Below are positions 31,197 to 40,402 of a stretch of DNA of 64,000 nucleotides, piece after piece (the first letter of the stretch is position 1; every line of letters begins with the position of its first letter). Position numbers and translations under genes: made by a program. The notes under the pieces were generated by a model that saw only the letters and a program-made list of their open reading frames with translations, made no database searches and had not been told where the DNA came from. Source of the DNA: Xanthobacteraceae bacterium (GTDB taxonomy: Bacteria > Pseudomonadota > Alphaproteobacteria > Rhizobiales > Xanthobacteraceae); the NCBI GenBank assembly GCA_031291445.1, contig JARLJA010000149.1, forward strand, positions 1 to 64,000, in the 5' to 3' direction.

Positions 31197-32411
31197 ATGG
31201 GTGAGAAGCGTGTTGTGGTTGCGGGCGCGGGCCCGGTTGGCATGGTGTTGGCGCTCGCGCTGCGGAGGGAGGGCATTCCGGTGACGGTGGTCGAAGCGGG
31301 CTCGACCTACTGCCAGGAATTCCGCGCGCCGGCGTTCCACTCGCCGACGCTCGACATTCTCGACGGTCTCGGCATGGCGGATCCGATGCTGAAGATCGGC
31401 TTGAAGGTGCCGGTCATGCGTTTCGCCGACCGCGCGCTGGGACGCCGGGTCGATCTCGATCTCGGCATTCTCGGGGACCGGGGACTGACCCGACATCCCT
31501 ATGATCTGATCATCGGGCAATCCGCGTTTGCGAAGATCGGCTACGAGCTGTGCGTCGAGGCCGGCGTCGAATTCCTGTTCGACCATCGCGTCGAGCGGGC
31601 GGAGCAGGACGAGCATGCGGCCCGCGTGGTGTGCCAGACCGCACATGGGCAGGTCACGGTCGCGGGAGCTTACGTCGTCGGCTGCGATGGCGGCCGCAGC
31701 GCCGTGCGCAAATCGCTGCCGGTGGCGTTCGAAGGCTTTACCTGGTCCGAGCGCTTCCTGATGATCCACACCACCGAAAATCTGGAGCCGATTCTCGGCA
31801 AGACGATCTTCCTCGCCGACGGGCCGGACTGGCGGCTGGTGCTGAAGATACCGTTCGGGCCGGGGCCCAACGACTGGGTCACCCGCCTCGTGAGCTCTCT
31901 GGCTCCCGGTATCAGCGAGGAGGAAGTCAGCGATCCGGCGTTTCTGCAGAAGCGCTTCGACGGCCTGGTCGAAGGCCGCACCGCGCCGTTCCCGATCCGC
32001 GACTACTACATCTACAATGTGCACCAGCGGGTGGCGTCGAGCCTTCGGATCGGGCGCATTCTGCTGGCCGGCGACGCCGCCCACATCAACAATCCGCTGG
32101 GTGGGCAGGGCCTCAACTGCGGCATTCACGACGCGGTCAATCTCGCGGGAAAGCTCGGCGCCGTCTGGCGGTCGGAAGCCGGACCGGAACTTCTCGATCT
32201 CTACGATCGACAGCGCCGGCTGACCAACACCGAGTACATCCAGAAGGTGTCGATCGAGAACAAGGAGCGGCAGGAGGAGGCCGATCTGGTCAAACGTGCG
32301 GCAGCGATGGATTTCATGGAGCAGTTGGCGCGCGACGACGACATGCGTGTCGGCTTTCTCACGCGTTGGACCATGATCGACAGCCTGGCCTATGCCAATT
32401 CGATCACGTGA
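31197..32411 (+). CDS. FAD-dependent monooxygenase (aromatic hydroxylase family)
   Basis: VVVAGAGPVGMVLALALRREGIPVTVVEAG; VGCDGGRSAVRK; ILLAGDAAHINNPLGGQGLNCGIHDAVNLAGKL. Confidence 0.9.
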   Translation: MGEKRVVVAGAGPVGMVLALALRREGIPVTVVEAGSTYCQEFRAPAFHSPTLDILDGLGMADPMLKIGLKVPVMRFADRALGRRVDLDLGILGDRGLTRHPYDLIIGQSAFAKIGYELCVEAGVEFLFDHRVERAEQDEHAARVVCQTAHGQVTVAGAYVVGCDGGRSAVRKSLPVAFEGFTWSERFLMIHTTENLEPILGKTIFLADGPDWRLVLKIPFGPGPNDWVTRLVSSLAPGISEEEVSDPAFLQKRFDGLVEGRTAPFPIRDYYIYNVHQRVASSLRIGRILLAGDAAHINNPLGGQGLNCGIHDAVNLAGKLGAVWRSEAGPELLDLYDRQRRLTNTEYIQKVSIENKERQEEADLVKRAAAMDFMEQLARDDDMRVGFLTRWTMIDSLAYANSIT

Positions 32412-32645
32412 ACGCCGGGCGGACGGGTGTGGTGTCTAACCCTCCATGTTAGGGGCCCCGCCGGCAGGTTCCAAGGTTGTGGCCACAGGGATCGTGACGG
32501 ACGGCGCCAAGCAGGTCACGTTCCGCACTTCCGGACACAACGCACGCTCGTCTTGGCGCGATCTGCTTGCCAATCGAGAGATCCGCGTCTTGATGCGACA
32601 TGCGTACGACATGGCGCCAGAAAAACTTGATAAATCAATGCTTGC

Positions 32646-32695
32646 GTGGATTTTGAGTCCGCCATCCGGAGGTTCGAATCCTCCCGCCCCGGCCG
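32646..32695 (+). other. tRNA-Gln 3'-half fragment (candidate island attachment-site remnant)
   Basis: gtggattttgagtccgccatccggaggttcgaatcctcccgccccggccg matches tRNA-Gln 18822-18871 at 44/50 positions; no 5' half present. Confidence 0.8.
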
Positions 32696-32951
32696 GAATT
32701 TTCTGTCGGAATCGCCCTCGAACTGCGGGTTTCGCTGCAGAATGTGCGAATTTTTGGCGCGTCCGGGCTCTGTCGCCGCATGCCCCAATTTCGGCGGTTA
32801 GGGCTGAAATTCTCCGCCCGACCTCTCCACCCTTCCCGTTTTGGAGAAGATCGACCGAGGTCCGATCGCGACCGTGATTCTTTAATCCAATCATGGCATT
32901 CTGGCAGGCGATCCACTCACCTGCGGACAGGCATTTCAACCGGGGCATGGC

Positions 32952-34511
32952 ATGTTCAATCGACTGACGACGGCGCATCCCACCATGGCGATGCGGCGTT
33001 GGGGACCTCTCGTCCCTGCGACATTTGCGGCGATCGCCGCACTGACGGCCCCGAGCGTCGATGCCGCGGCGAGACAGGCGCGCCCGGCGCGCCCCATTGA
33101 GGCGAGGGCGCCGCGCGATGCAGGCGAGCCGATCATGGCGATCGTGTCGATCAAGTCCCAGCAGGTGACTTTTTACGATGCCGACGGCTGGATCCTGCGC
33201 GCACCGGTGTCGACCGGCGTTGCGGGACGCGAGACGCCGGCCGGGGTCTTCGCCGTCGTCGAGAAGGACAAGGACCACCACTCGACCCTCTATGACGATG
33301 CCTGGATGCCGAACATGCAGCGCATCACCTGGAATGGCCTCGCGCTGCACGGCGGGCCGCTGCCGGGGTATGCGGCCTCGCACGGCTGCGTGCGGATGCC
33401 CTACGAGTTCGCCGAGGACCTGTTCGAGAAGACGCGGATCGGAATGCGGGTGATCATCTCGCCCAACGACGCGACTCCGATTGCGTTCGCGCATCCCGCG
33501 CTGTTCGTGCCGAACGCGGAGGCCGTCGCGGCGGCTCCGGCGCGCGCCGAGACGCTGTCCCGCGAAGCCGAGGCGGCCGCCGCCGCGGCCGAAGAGGCGA
33601 AGACCGCTGCTGCGGCCGCCGCGCGCGAAACGGCATCGCTCACGGCGTCGCTGCGCAAGCTCGCAACGCTCAAGAGGAGCGCCGACGCCGAACTCGCATT
33701 CGCGGACCGGGCGCTCGCCGCGGCAAAGACGGAGCAGGCGACGGCGCGGGCCGAGGACCTGAAGCAGAAGGCGGCCCCCAAGGCCGAGAAGCTGGGGGCG
33801 GAACTTGCCACTGCCACGGCCGATGCGAAATCGAAGGTCGAGGCCGTGGCCGCCGCGAAGGACGCCGCCAAGGCGGCCGCGGCGCGGAAGGCCGACGCCA
33901 CGCGGGCGGCAACCGAGGCGAAGCTCGCGCTCGAGCCGGTCTCGGTCTACATCAGCCGCGCCACGCAGAGGCTTTACGTGCGGCGCAACACGCACAAGCC
34001 GTGGGCCGATGGGGGCGAGGTGTTCGATGCGACCCTCGAGGCTCCGGTCACGATCCGCGATCCCGACAAGCCGATCGGCACCCATGTGTTCACGGCGGTG
34101 GCGCGCACCGACACGGGTCTGCGCTGGACCGCGGTGACGGTCGACAACGCCGACGACGCCAAGGACGCGCTCGACCGCATCACCATCCCGCAGGACGTGC
34201 TCGATCGCATCGCGCCGACCGCCTTGCCGCGATCCTCGATCATCGTCTCGGACGAGCCGCTGAGCAGCGAGACCAACTACCGCACCGAGTTCGTCGCGGT
34301 GCTGAACAACCAGCCCCAGGGCGGCTTCGTGACGCGCCGGCCGACCGTCGACGTCGTCGCGAGCCGCGACGGCGGGGCGGACGACGGCTTCGGCTTCGGC
34401 TTCCTGTTCCAGCGCAATCCGGACCCCCAGGCCGTTCCCATGCGGCGACGCAGCGGCCAGGTCACCTACCCGGCACAACAGGGCTCGTGGCCGTTTCAAC
34501 AGAGATGGTGA
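32952..34511 (+). CDS. L,D-transpeptidase (YkuD) with Ala-rich coiled-coil and C-terminal YkuD-like region
   Basis: HGGPLPGYAASHGCVRMP catalytic motif; long A/E/K linker; second VSVYISRATQRLYVRRN.. Confidence 0.88.
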   Translation: MFNRLTTAHPTMAMRRWGPLVPATFAAIAALTAPSVDAAARQARPARPIEARAPRDAGEPIMAIVSIKSQQVTFYDADGWILRAPVSTGVAGRETPAGVFAVVEKDKDHHSTLYDDAWMPNMQRITWNGLALHGGPLPGYAASHGCVRMPYEFAEDLFEKTRIGMRVIISPNDATPIAFAHPALFVPNAEAVAAAPARAETLSREAEAAAAAAEEAKTAAAAAARETASLTASLRKLATLKRSADAELAFADRALAAAKTEQATARAEDLKQKAAPKAEKLGAELATATADAKSKVEAVAAAKDAAKAAAARKADATRAATEAKLALEPVSVYISRATQRLYVRRNTHKPWADGGEVFDATLEAPVTIRDPDKPIGTHVFTAVARTDTGLRWTAVTVDNADDAKDALDRITIPQDVLDRIAPTALPRSSIIVSDEPLSSETNYRTEFVAVLNNQPQGGFVTRRPTVDVVASRDGGADDGFGFGFLFQRNPDPQAVPMRRRSGQVTYPAQQGSWPFQQRW

Positions 34512-34568
34512 TCAGACGCGGCACGCCGCATATAGGCCGCGGTCTCCCTCGACGTGGTGTGCCAGGGT

Positions 34569-35573
34569 TCAAAGCGACGGAATCAAGAGCGCCCTGGCGC
34601 CCGGCGTTGCTTCGTAGGCCATGGCGTCGTCGATCTGCTCGAAGCTGAATTCCTTCCCGATCCTGGTCCTGAATAATGGATCGTCGATCAGACCTTCAAT
34701 GTCTTTCCGCGCGGCGGCGAGGCTTTGCGGGTCGCGAACGGTCGCGGTCTCCAGATTTGAAAACCGCCTGAGAGTGAGATTCTTCCCCATGACGAGCATG
34801 GTCGGGAACGAGATTGGCGTGGGGCCGCCCAAGAAGCCGTAGATGGAGACCGTCGCGTTCATCGGCAGGACTGGCACAATCCGGCTGAGCAGACCGCCGC
34901 CAACCCCGTCGAAGACGGCCGTGGCCCCAAGCTCCTCGGCGAGCGCGCCGAGGTCGCTCTCGAAGCCTTCGTTCGCGGTAACGACGACGTGCTTCGCTCC
35001 GTGCCGAATGAGATCGTCCCGCGACGCGGTCGACCGGACGAGGAAGATGGCCTCCACGTTTCGCCGTCGTGTGAGCGAAACCGCAATACGTCCCGTGGCG
35101 GAGCTTCCCGCCGTCACAATGACGGCCTTGTGCCCTGCGGCGGCAGCCTCTGAGAGGAAGGCGTAGACCGTGAGGATGTTGGCAAACGATCCGCAATAGT
35201 CCCGACCGTGAACACTGTCGGGCAGGATGAGGCAGTTTGCATAGGGAACCTGCGCCCTGCCACACCAGACGCCGATCGTGTCCTGGCTTCTGGTGAGGGT
35301 TTTGTAGATTGCGACCTGCCTGCCCGCATAGTCTTCGGGAACGCCGGCTCCGATGGCAACGACCGTGCCGCCCCCGTTGCTCCCGTAGACATCGTTACCG
35401 CCAGAGGCGAACGCGGCAGCTCCGGGCAGGGGCCTTGTCAGGAAAAACTTGTCGCCGTGGGTAATCGTCGAGGCGTCCATGTCGACGAGAACATGGCCCG
35501 GCGGTGGCTCCTCCGGCGTCGGGATGTCACGAACCTCCAATGTCCTGTCCGCAGTCACGCATATCGCTTTCAA
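34569..35573 (-). CDS. Medium-chain dehydrogenase/quinone oxidoreductase family protein
   Basis: EPPPGHVLVDMDASTITHGDKFF; VIVTAGSSATGRIAVSL; ATAVFDGVGGGLLSRI. Confidence 0.85.
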   Translation of the reverse strand: MKAICVTADRTLEVRDIPTPEEPPPGHVLVDMDASTITHGDKFFLTRPLPGAAAFASGGNDVYGSNGGGTVVAIGAGVPEDYAGRQVAIYKTLTRSQDTIGVWCGRAQVPYANCLILPDSVHGRDYCGSFANILTVYAFLSEAAAAGHKAVIVTAGSSATGRIAVSLTRRRNVEAIFLVRSTASRDDLIRHGAKHVVVTANEGFESDLGALAEELGATAVFDGVGGGLLSRIVPVLPMNATVSIYGFLGGPTPISFPTMLVMGKNLTLRRFSNLETATVRDPQSLAAARKDIEGLIDDPLFRTRIGKEFSFEQIDDAMAYEATPGARALLIPSL

Positions 35574-35684
35574 CGCAACCTCCTGCTTCGGCAGAGCGCT
35601 GGATTGCGGCGACCGAAGCTTGCCGCAATGATGCCAAGTCGCTAGGTTTCAACAAGTACGGACTTTTTTGTTAGTGGCTTCCGC

Positions 35685-36017
35685 ATGAAAGCTCTTCCGC
35701 AATGCCCGGTGACCTTTGCTTCCCGCGTCGTGGGCGGCCGATGGAAGGCCAAGATCATTTGGGCGCTCCTCCGACACGAAAATCTTCGATACTCCGAGGT
35801 TCGCAGGGCATGTCCGCCGATCAGCGATCGGATCTTGTCGAAGGAGCTGAATGAGCTTGAAGACTGGGGCCTGATACTGAGGCGAGAATATTCCACCATA
35901 CCACCCAAGACCGAATACAGCCTGACTGCGCTGGGCCTGACGCTCCGTCCTCTGATGGCCGCGATGGCGGAGTGGGGAGAGAAAACGCAGGCCGCGATCG
36001 GTGTGATATCGAACTAA
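35685..36017 (+). CDS. HxlR family winged-helix transcriptional regulator
   Basis: FASRVVGGRWKAKIIWALLRHENLRYSEVRRACPPISDRILSKELNELEDWGLI. Confidence 0.92.
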   Translation: MKALPQCPVTFASRVVGGRWKAKIIWALLRHENLRYSEVRRACPPISDRILSKELNELEDWGLILRREYSTIPPKTEYSLTALGLTLRPLMAAMAEWGEKTQAAIGVISN

Positions 36018-36270
36018 TCGGGCTCCGCTCCAGCCTCGCGTCGAACGCGGCTTCGTCAGCCGCAGCAGATCAGGTTCGACCGGCGCCGCCAGGCCCGGAG
36101 TGGCAATGCTGCCACCCTCCGGGGGTGGGGTTTGATGCCGGCAGCACTCCTGCGCCGCGGATCGATTGGTCCCAAATCTCCGCACAGAAGCGTTTCCTCC
36201 GGTTTTGTTTGCGTATAGGCTGACAAAAAAGGCAAGGCGCGGTACGGCGCCGCCATCGCGGGAGGACAAG

Positions 36271-37494
36271 ATGAACCTGTTCAGGTCGACGGCCGCTGTT
36301 GTTCTGATGCTGGGCGTGACGTTCGCGACCCCATCGCTTGCCGAGAAAAAGTACGACACCGGCGCCAGCGATACCGAGATCAAGGTCGGCCAGACCATTC
36401 CGCTCAGCGGGCCGGCGTCCGCCTACGGCGCCATCGGCAAGGTGCAGGCGGCCTATATCCGCATGATCAACGACCAGGGCGGCGTCAACGGGCGCAAGAT
36501 CAATCTCATCCAGTACGACGACGCCTACAATCCGCCGAAAACGGTCGAGCAGATCCGCAAGCTGGTCGAAGGCGACGAGGTGCTCACCACCTTCCAGATC
36601 ATCGGGACCCCGCCGAATGCCGCGGTGCAAAAATATCTCAACGAGAACAAGGTGCCGCAGCTGCTGGCCTCGACCGGTGCGACCCGCTTCACCGATCCCA
36701 AGCGCTTCCCATGGACGATCGCCTTCAACCCGAACTACCAGTCGGAAGCGCACATCTACGCGAAGTTCATTCTCGCCAACCACCCGAACGCGAAGATCGC
36801 GATCCTCTATCAGAACGACGACCTCGGAAAGGACTACGTCAAGGGGCTCAAGGACGCGCTCGGGGCCAAGGCCTCGACCATGATCGTCGCCGAGGCGTCC
36901 TACGAATTGTCGGATCCGACCGTCGACTCGCAGCTGGTGAAGCTGAAATCCTCCGGCGCCGATCTGTTCTTCGACATCACGACGCCGAAGTTCGGCGCCC
37001 AGGCGATCCGGAAGGCCGCCGAACTCGGCTGGAAGCCGGTCCACATTCTCGACATCAACGCGACCCCGGTCAGCCAGACCCTGGTTCCGGCCGGCCTCGA
37101 CAACGCCAAGGACATCGTTTCCGTCAACTATGGCAAGGACCCGCTCGACCCGCAATGGGCCAACGACGAAGGCATGAAGCGCTACAAGGCCTTCATGGCG
37201 AAGTACGCCCCGAACGAGGACGCCAACAGCGGCATCGCCACCTACGGCTACTCGACTGCGGCGCTGCTGACGCAGATCCTGAAACAGTGCGGCGACGACC
37301 TCACGCGTGCCAACATCATCAAGCAGGCGACCAACGTCAGGGACTACATTCCCGACCTCGCGCTGCCGGGCATGACGCCCTCGACCGAGCCGGACGACTA
37401 TCGCATCAACAAGCAGTTCCAGATGATGCGGTTCGACGGCCAGCGCTGGGTGCTGTTCGGACCGGTCCTGACCGACGACTTCAAGGTCGATTGA
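36271..37494 (+). CDS. ABC transporter substrate-binding protein (branched-chain amino acid type), orphan
   Basis: Signal peptide; IKVGQTIPLSGPASAYGAIGKVQAAYIRMINDQGGVNGRKI; no adjacent permease/ATPase. Confidence 0.92.
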   Translation: MNLFRSTAAVVLMLGVTFATPSLAEKKYDTGASDTEIKVGQTIPLSGPASAYGAIGKVQAAYIRMINDQGGVNGRKINLIQYDDAYNPPKTVEQIRKLVEGDEVLTTFQIIGTPPNAAVQKYLNENKVPQLLASTGATRFTDPKRFPWTIAFNPNYQSEAHIYAKFILANHPNAKIAILYQNDDLGKDYVKGLKDALGAKASTMIVAEASYELSDPTVDSQLVKLKSSGADLFFDITTPKFGAQAIRKAAELGWKPVHILDINATPVSQTLVPAGLDNAKDIVSVNYGKDPLDPQWANDEGMKRYKAFMAKYAPNEDANSGIATYGYSTAALLTQILKQCGDDLTRANIIKQATNVRDYIPDLALPGMTPSTEPDDYRINKQFQMMRFDGQRWVLFGPVLTDDFKVD

Positions 37495-37541
37495 GCGTCC
37501 ACCCAGGCCGGCCCAGTTTGCGTTGAATGCCTCGCGGCCGG

Positions 37542-38285
37542 CTACGCGGGGCGAAGACGCGCGTCGCGGAGCCTGAAGGCGAGCTCCGCGATCGACGGCT
37601 CGTCGACGGCGGTGAAGTCGTAGAGCGCGGGGTCGAAGTCCTCGTACAGGTATTGATGCCGGTAGATCGGCAATGCCTCGCCTGCGATGGCCTCGTATTG
37701 CTTCAGCTTGCGCGCCCGTTCCGCTCTGCTGTGGACGATCCAGTCGAAATGATAGATGCAGCAATCGTCCGGAGCGTGGTGCACGTCGTCGGCCTCGCCG
37801 AGGATGCCGGGCGAGTGCAGGAGAGGGTTGAATCTCGCCGTGGCCACGACGAATCCCCGGTACTGACGGTCTTGCGGATGAAGCTGGGGGATCGTGCCCG
37901 CGAACATGGGCGTATCGTCGATGATCGCGACGGCGCGGCGCGGCACGGCGATCACCGTCTTGGTCGTGGTGGCGACCGTCCCGGTCAACCACGGAAGCAG
38001 CCTGGCCGACGGGAATTCGTCGTCGTCCAGCCGGAACATCCATCTGGTTTCGACCAGTCTTGCCAGTTCGGGAAGGATGGCCTCGACGAAGTCGGGCCTT
38101 TCCCGCACCTCGAGAATCGAAGCTCCGTCGATCCTGGCAAGCGCCTCGTCGCGGTAGCGGCGCGTCGAGCGGCTATCGATCACGTAGAGCGGCCTGAGGC
38201 CTCGTTTCCGGTATTCCTCGGCAAGGACGAACGCGTAGGGCGCTCCATCGCGGGACGGAATGGCGATTGAAACCAGCTCAGGCAT
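37542..38285 (-). CDS. Glycosyltransferase-like protein
   Basis: ELVSIAIPSRDGAPYAFVL; WMFRLDDDEFP (DxD-like); moderate family confidence. Confidence 0.55.
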   Translation of the reverse strand: MPELVSIAIPSRDGAPYAFVLAEEYRKRGLRPLYVIDSRSTRRYRDEALARIDGASILEVRERPDFVEAILPELARLVETRWMFRLDDDEFPSARLLPWLTGTVATTTKTVIAVPRRAVAIIDDTPMFAGTIPQLHPQDRQYRGFVVATARFNPLLHSPGILGEADDVHHAPDDCCIYHFDWIVHSRAERARKLKQYEAIAGEALPIYRHQYLYEDFDPALYDFTAVDEPSIAELAFRLRDARLRPA

Positions 38286-38463
38286 GCAAGACCGACCTTC
38301 CTCCGCCGGCTATTGTTGATCGGAGCGACTTGCCGACGTCAAGGGGTGCGGCATCCGTGGGACCGGCGGCGCTTCGATGAGCATTGGGACGGACGAAGGC
38401 GAACCTCTTCCATGGCCCCGGGGAAAGGAAGATATTGGAAGAGATGCGAGTCGGGGAGCAACC

Positions 38464-38988
38464 GTGAACAAAACTGCCTGTGCGCTGGCTTTGATCAGTT
38501 GTGCCTGGGGACATGCCGCCATCGCGGACGAATTCCAAGACGTGCGATGCGGCGCCGATATTCCCAAAGCCTTGATCGGCCGGCATTCTTCAAACGGACG
38601 GGTCGCCGTGCTCGAGAAGAAATATGGCTCGCTGGGCCTGAAGGATCTTGGGTCCGACGAGATTTCCGATCGCCTGTCCTCTGTCAGTTGGCGGATATGC
38701 GGTGCGGAATTCGTCCTGCTGATCGATCGCGGCGGGCTGGTTCGTGACGTGCTGCCGTTTCCGCAGCATTCCAGGCAAGCTCCCGCCTTTTCGGGCAACT
38801 GTCAGCTCAAGGGCCGGGAACTGCCTGACGTCGTCCTGGCGATACTGGACGGGGCGTCGGCGGAGGACCTGTTGCCGGTCCAGTCCGCATGGAAGATCGA
38901 TCAGCAGCACGTCAAGTTCGTCAAGGCCTCGAGCGAAGGTCTGCTCTGTCCGCGAAGCGGCATCTACACCGTCGATGGTGGTCCGTAA
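38464..38988 (+). CDS. Hypothetical secreted protein (GTG start; ORF open from 38377)
   Basis: Signal peptide VNKTACALALISCAWGHAAIA. Confidence 0.5.
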   Translation: MNKTACALALISCAWGHAAIADEFQDVRCGADIPKALIGRHSSNGRVAVLEKKYGSLGLKDLGSDEISDRLSSVSWRICGAEFVLLIDRGGLVRDVLPFPQHSRQAPAFSGNCQLKGRELPDVVLAILDGASAEDLLPVQSAWKIDQQHVKFVKASSEGLLCPRSGIYTVDGGP

Positions 38989-39016
38989 CCCGCTGCCGGA
39001 CCAATGGTCGGAGCCC

Positions 39017-40039
39017 CTATGAAGGACGCAGCAGCTCGGCGACGGCCCGTCTTGCGATCGCGTTTTCTTCCGGCAGGCCGATCGAGATTCGTGCCCAGTT
39101 GTCGAGAGGCGGATAGCCGCGTCCGATATCGATGCCCTTTTCGGCAAGGGCCGACGCGAGCACCTGATGAGGGTGTCCCGTGTCGAAGAAGACGAAGTTC
39201 GCCTGCGAATCGGTGTAACGGATATTCAGGTTTCCGAACATCTTGTGCCAGGCGTCGCGTTCCGCCCTGATCCTTGCGCGCACGGACGCGAGGTGATCAG
39301 GATCCCTCAGGCTGGCGTTTGCGGCAACGAGGCTCAGGCGGTTGACGTCGAAGAAGGCGCCGATGCCGAGCCGTCTCATCGACGTCGCCAACTCCATAGG
39401 CGCCAGCAGGCAGCCTATGGCGAGGCCGGCGATCGCATGGATCTTCGCGAAGGTCCTGAATACGGCAACCCGGGCGCCGGCGCGGACGAGGTCGACGACG
39501 GTTCGTCGTTCGAATTCGTCCGTAAACTCGAGATAGGCTTCGTCGACGATGACGAGCGTCCGCCTCGAGAGCTCGTGGACGAAGTCCCTGAACTGTTCGG
39601 CGTCACTCACCGTTCCAGTCGGATTGTGCGGATTGACGAGATAGACCGCGCGCGTGCGTCGATTGACCCTTCTGGCAATGGCAGCGAGGTCGTTCGCGAG
39701 CTGATCATTGAGTGGAACGGGGATAACGAGACCGCCCCCGGGCGCGACGGCGTCGACCAGGCCGGTAAAGCCTGGCTCTGAATAGATGAACTCACCTCCG
39801 CCACCGCCATATGCCGACAGATACAGGCCGAGGACGTTAAGGATCTCGCCGAGAACGATCTGTTCGGGCGTCACGTCTTCGCGCGCGGCGATGGTGTTCG
39901 TCAGTTCCGCGAGCTCCTCGCCCGGATAACGGCTCAGGTTGGAGAGGTTGTCCTTGACCGCTTGCAGGGCGCGAGGCGAGGGACCGAACGGGTTCTCGTT
40001 CAGCGATAGACGAATGCGTTGGGGAAGTGAAATGGCCAT
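39017..40039 (-). CDS. PLP-dependent aminotransferase, histidinol-phosphate aminotransferase-like
   Basis: LSLNENPFGPSPRAL; VYLVNPHNPTGTV; VDEAYLEF; FRTFAKIHAIAGLAIG. Confidence 0.88.
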   Translation of the reverse strand: MAISLPQRIRLSLNENPFGPSPRALQAVKDNLSNLSRYPGEELAELTNTIAAREDVTPEQIVLGEILNVLGLYLSAYGGGGGEFIYSEPGFTGLVDAVAPGGGLVIPVPLNDQLANDLAAIARRVNRRTRAVYLVNPHNPTGTVSDAEQFRDFVHELSRRTLVIVDEAYLEFTDEFERRTVVDLVRAGARVAVFRTFAKIHAIAGLAIGCLLAPMELATSMRRLGIGAFFDVNRLSLVAANASLRDPDHLASVRARIRAERDAWHKMFGNLNIRYTDSQANFVFFDTGHPHQVLASALAEKGIDIGRGYPPLDNWARISIGLPEENAIARRAVAELLRPS

Positions 40040-40402
40040 GGGTGGGCACAACACGGGAGGGCTGCGGCGATACCTGCCACCAGCCAATCTCGCCAGGTGA
40101 GAGCAGTCAAGGCTCTCTTCCTCTCGGCGGACGGGAACGCCCGCGCATGGACGCTTGGCTGCAGGCCTGTTCAAGCGATGTTTGTCTGCTCGGGACCGGC
40201 GCGAAGTCGACGGGTCGTGAGAGATTGTCGCGCCAAGGCCGAATCGGAGCCGAATCGTTCTCGTTGCGCGGATTTATTTGGAATTGACGAACACGGCCGT
40301 GCGCGTCGAAATGAGGCCGACCGTTTCCGGCTGCGCAAACAGGACGGCCACCGATCGGAAACACGTGTCAAACTCGGAATTGATGCAGCCACAGGTATCC
40401 CC

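Noticed and set aside
18872-32645. Integrase/recombinase gene for the putative island
   Set aside because: Looked for tyrosine- or serine-recombinase signatures among the ORFs and found none; the only mobile-element protein is a truncated IS3 OrfA
32646-32695. A second functional tRNA-Gln gene
   Set aside because: Only anticodon arm, T-arm and 3' acceptor strand are present; upstream sequence cannot form the 5' acceptor strand or D-arm
32516-32788. Minus-strand ORF containing GREDSNLRMADSKST
   Set aside because: Antisense of the tRNA-Gln 3' fragment, not a real protein; used only as evidence for the tRNA scar
33481-33912. Arg/Pro-rich ORFs on both strands
   Set aside because: Frame-shifted readings of the Ala-rich linker of the YkuD protein
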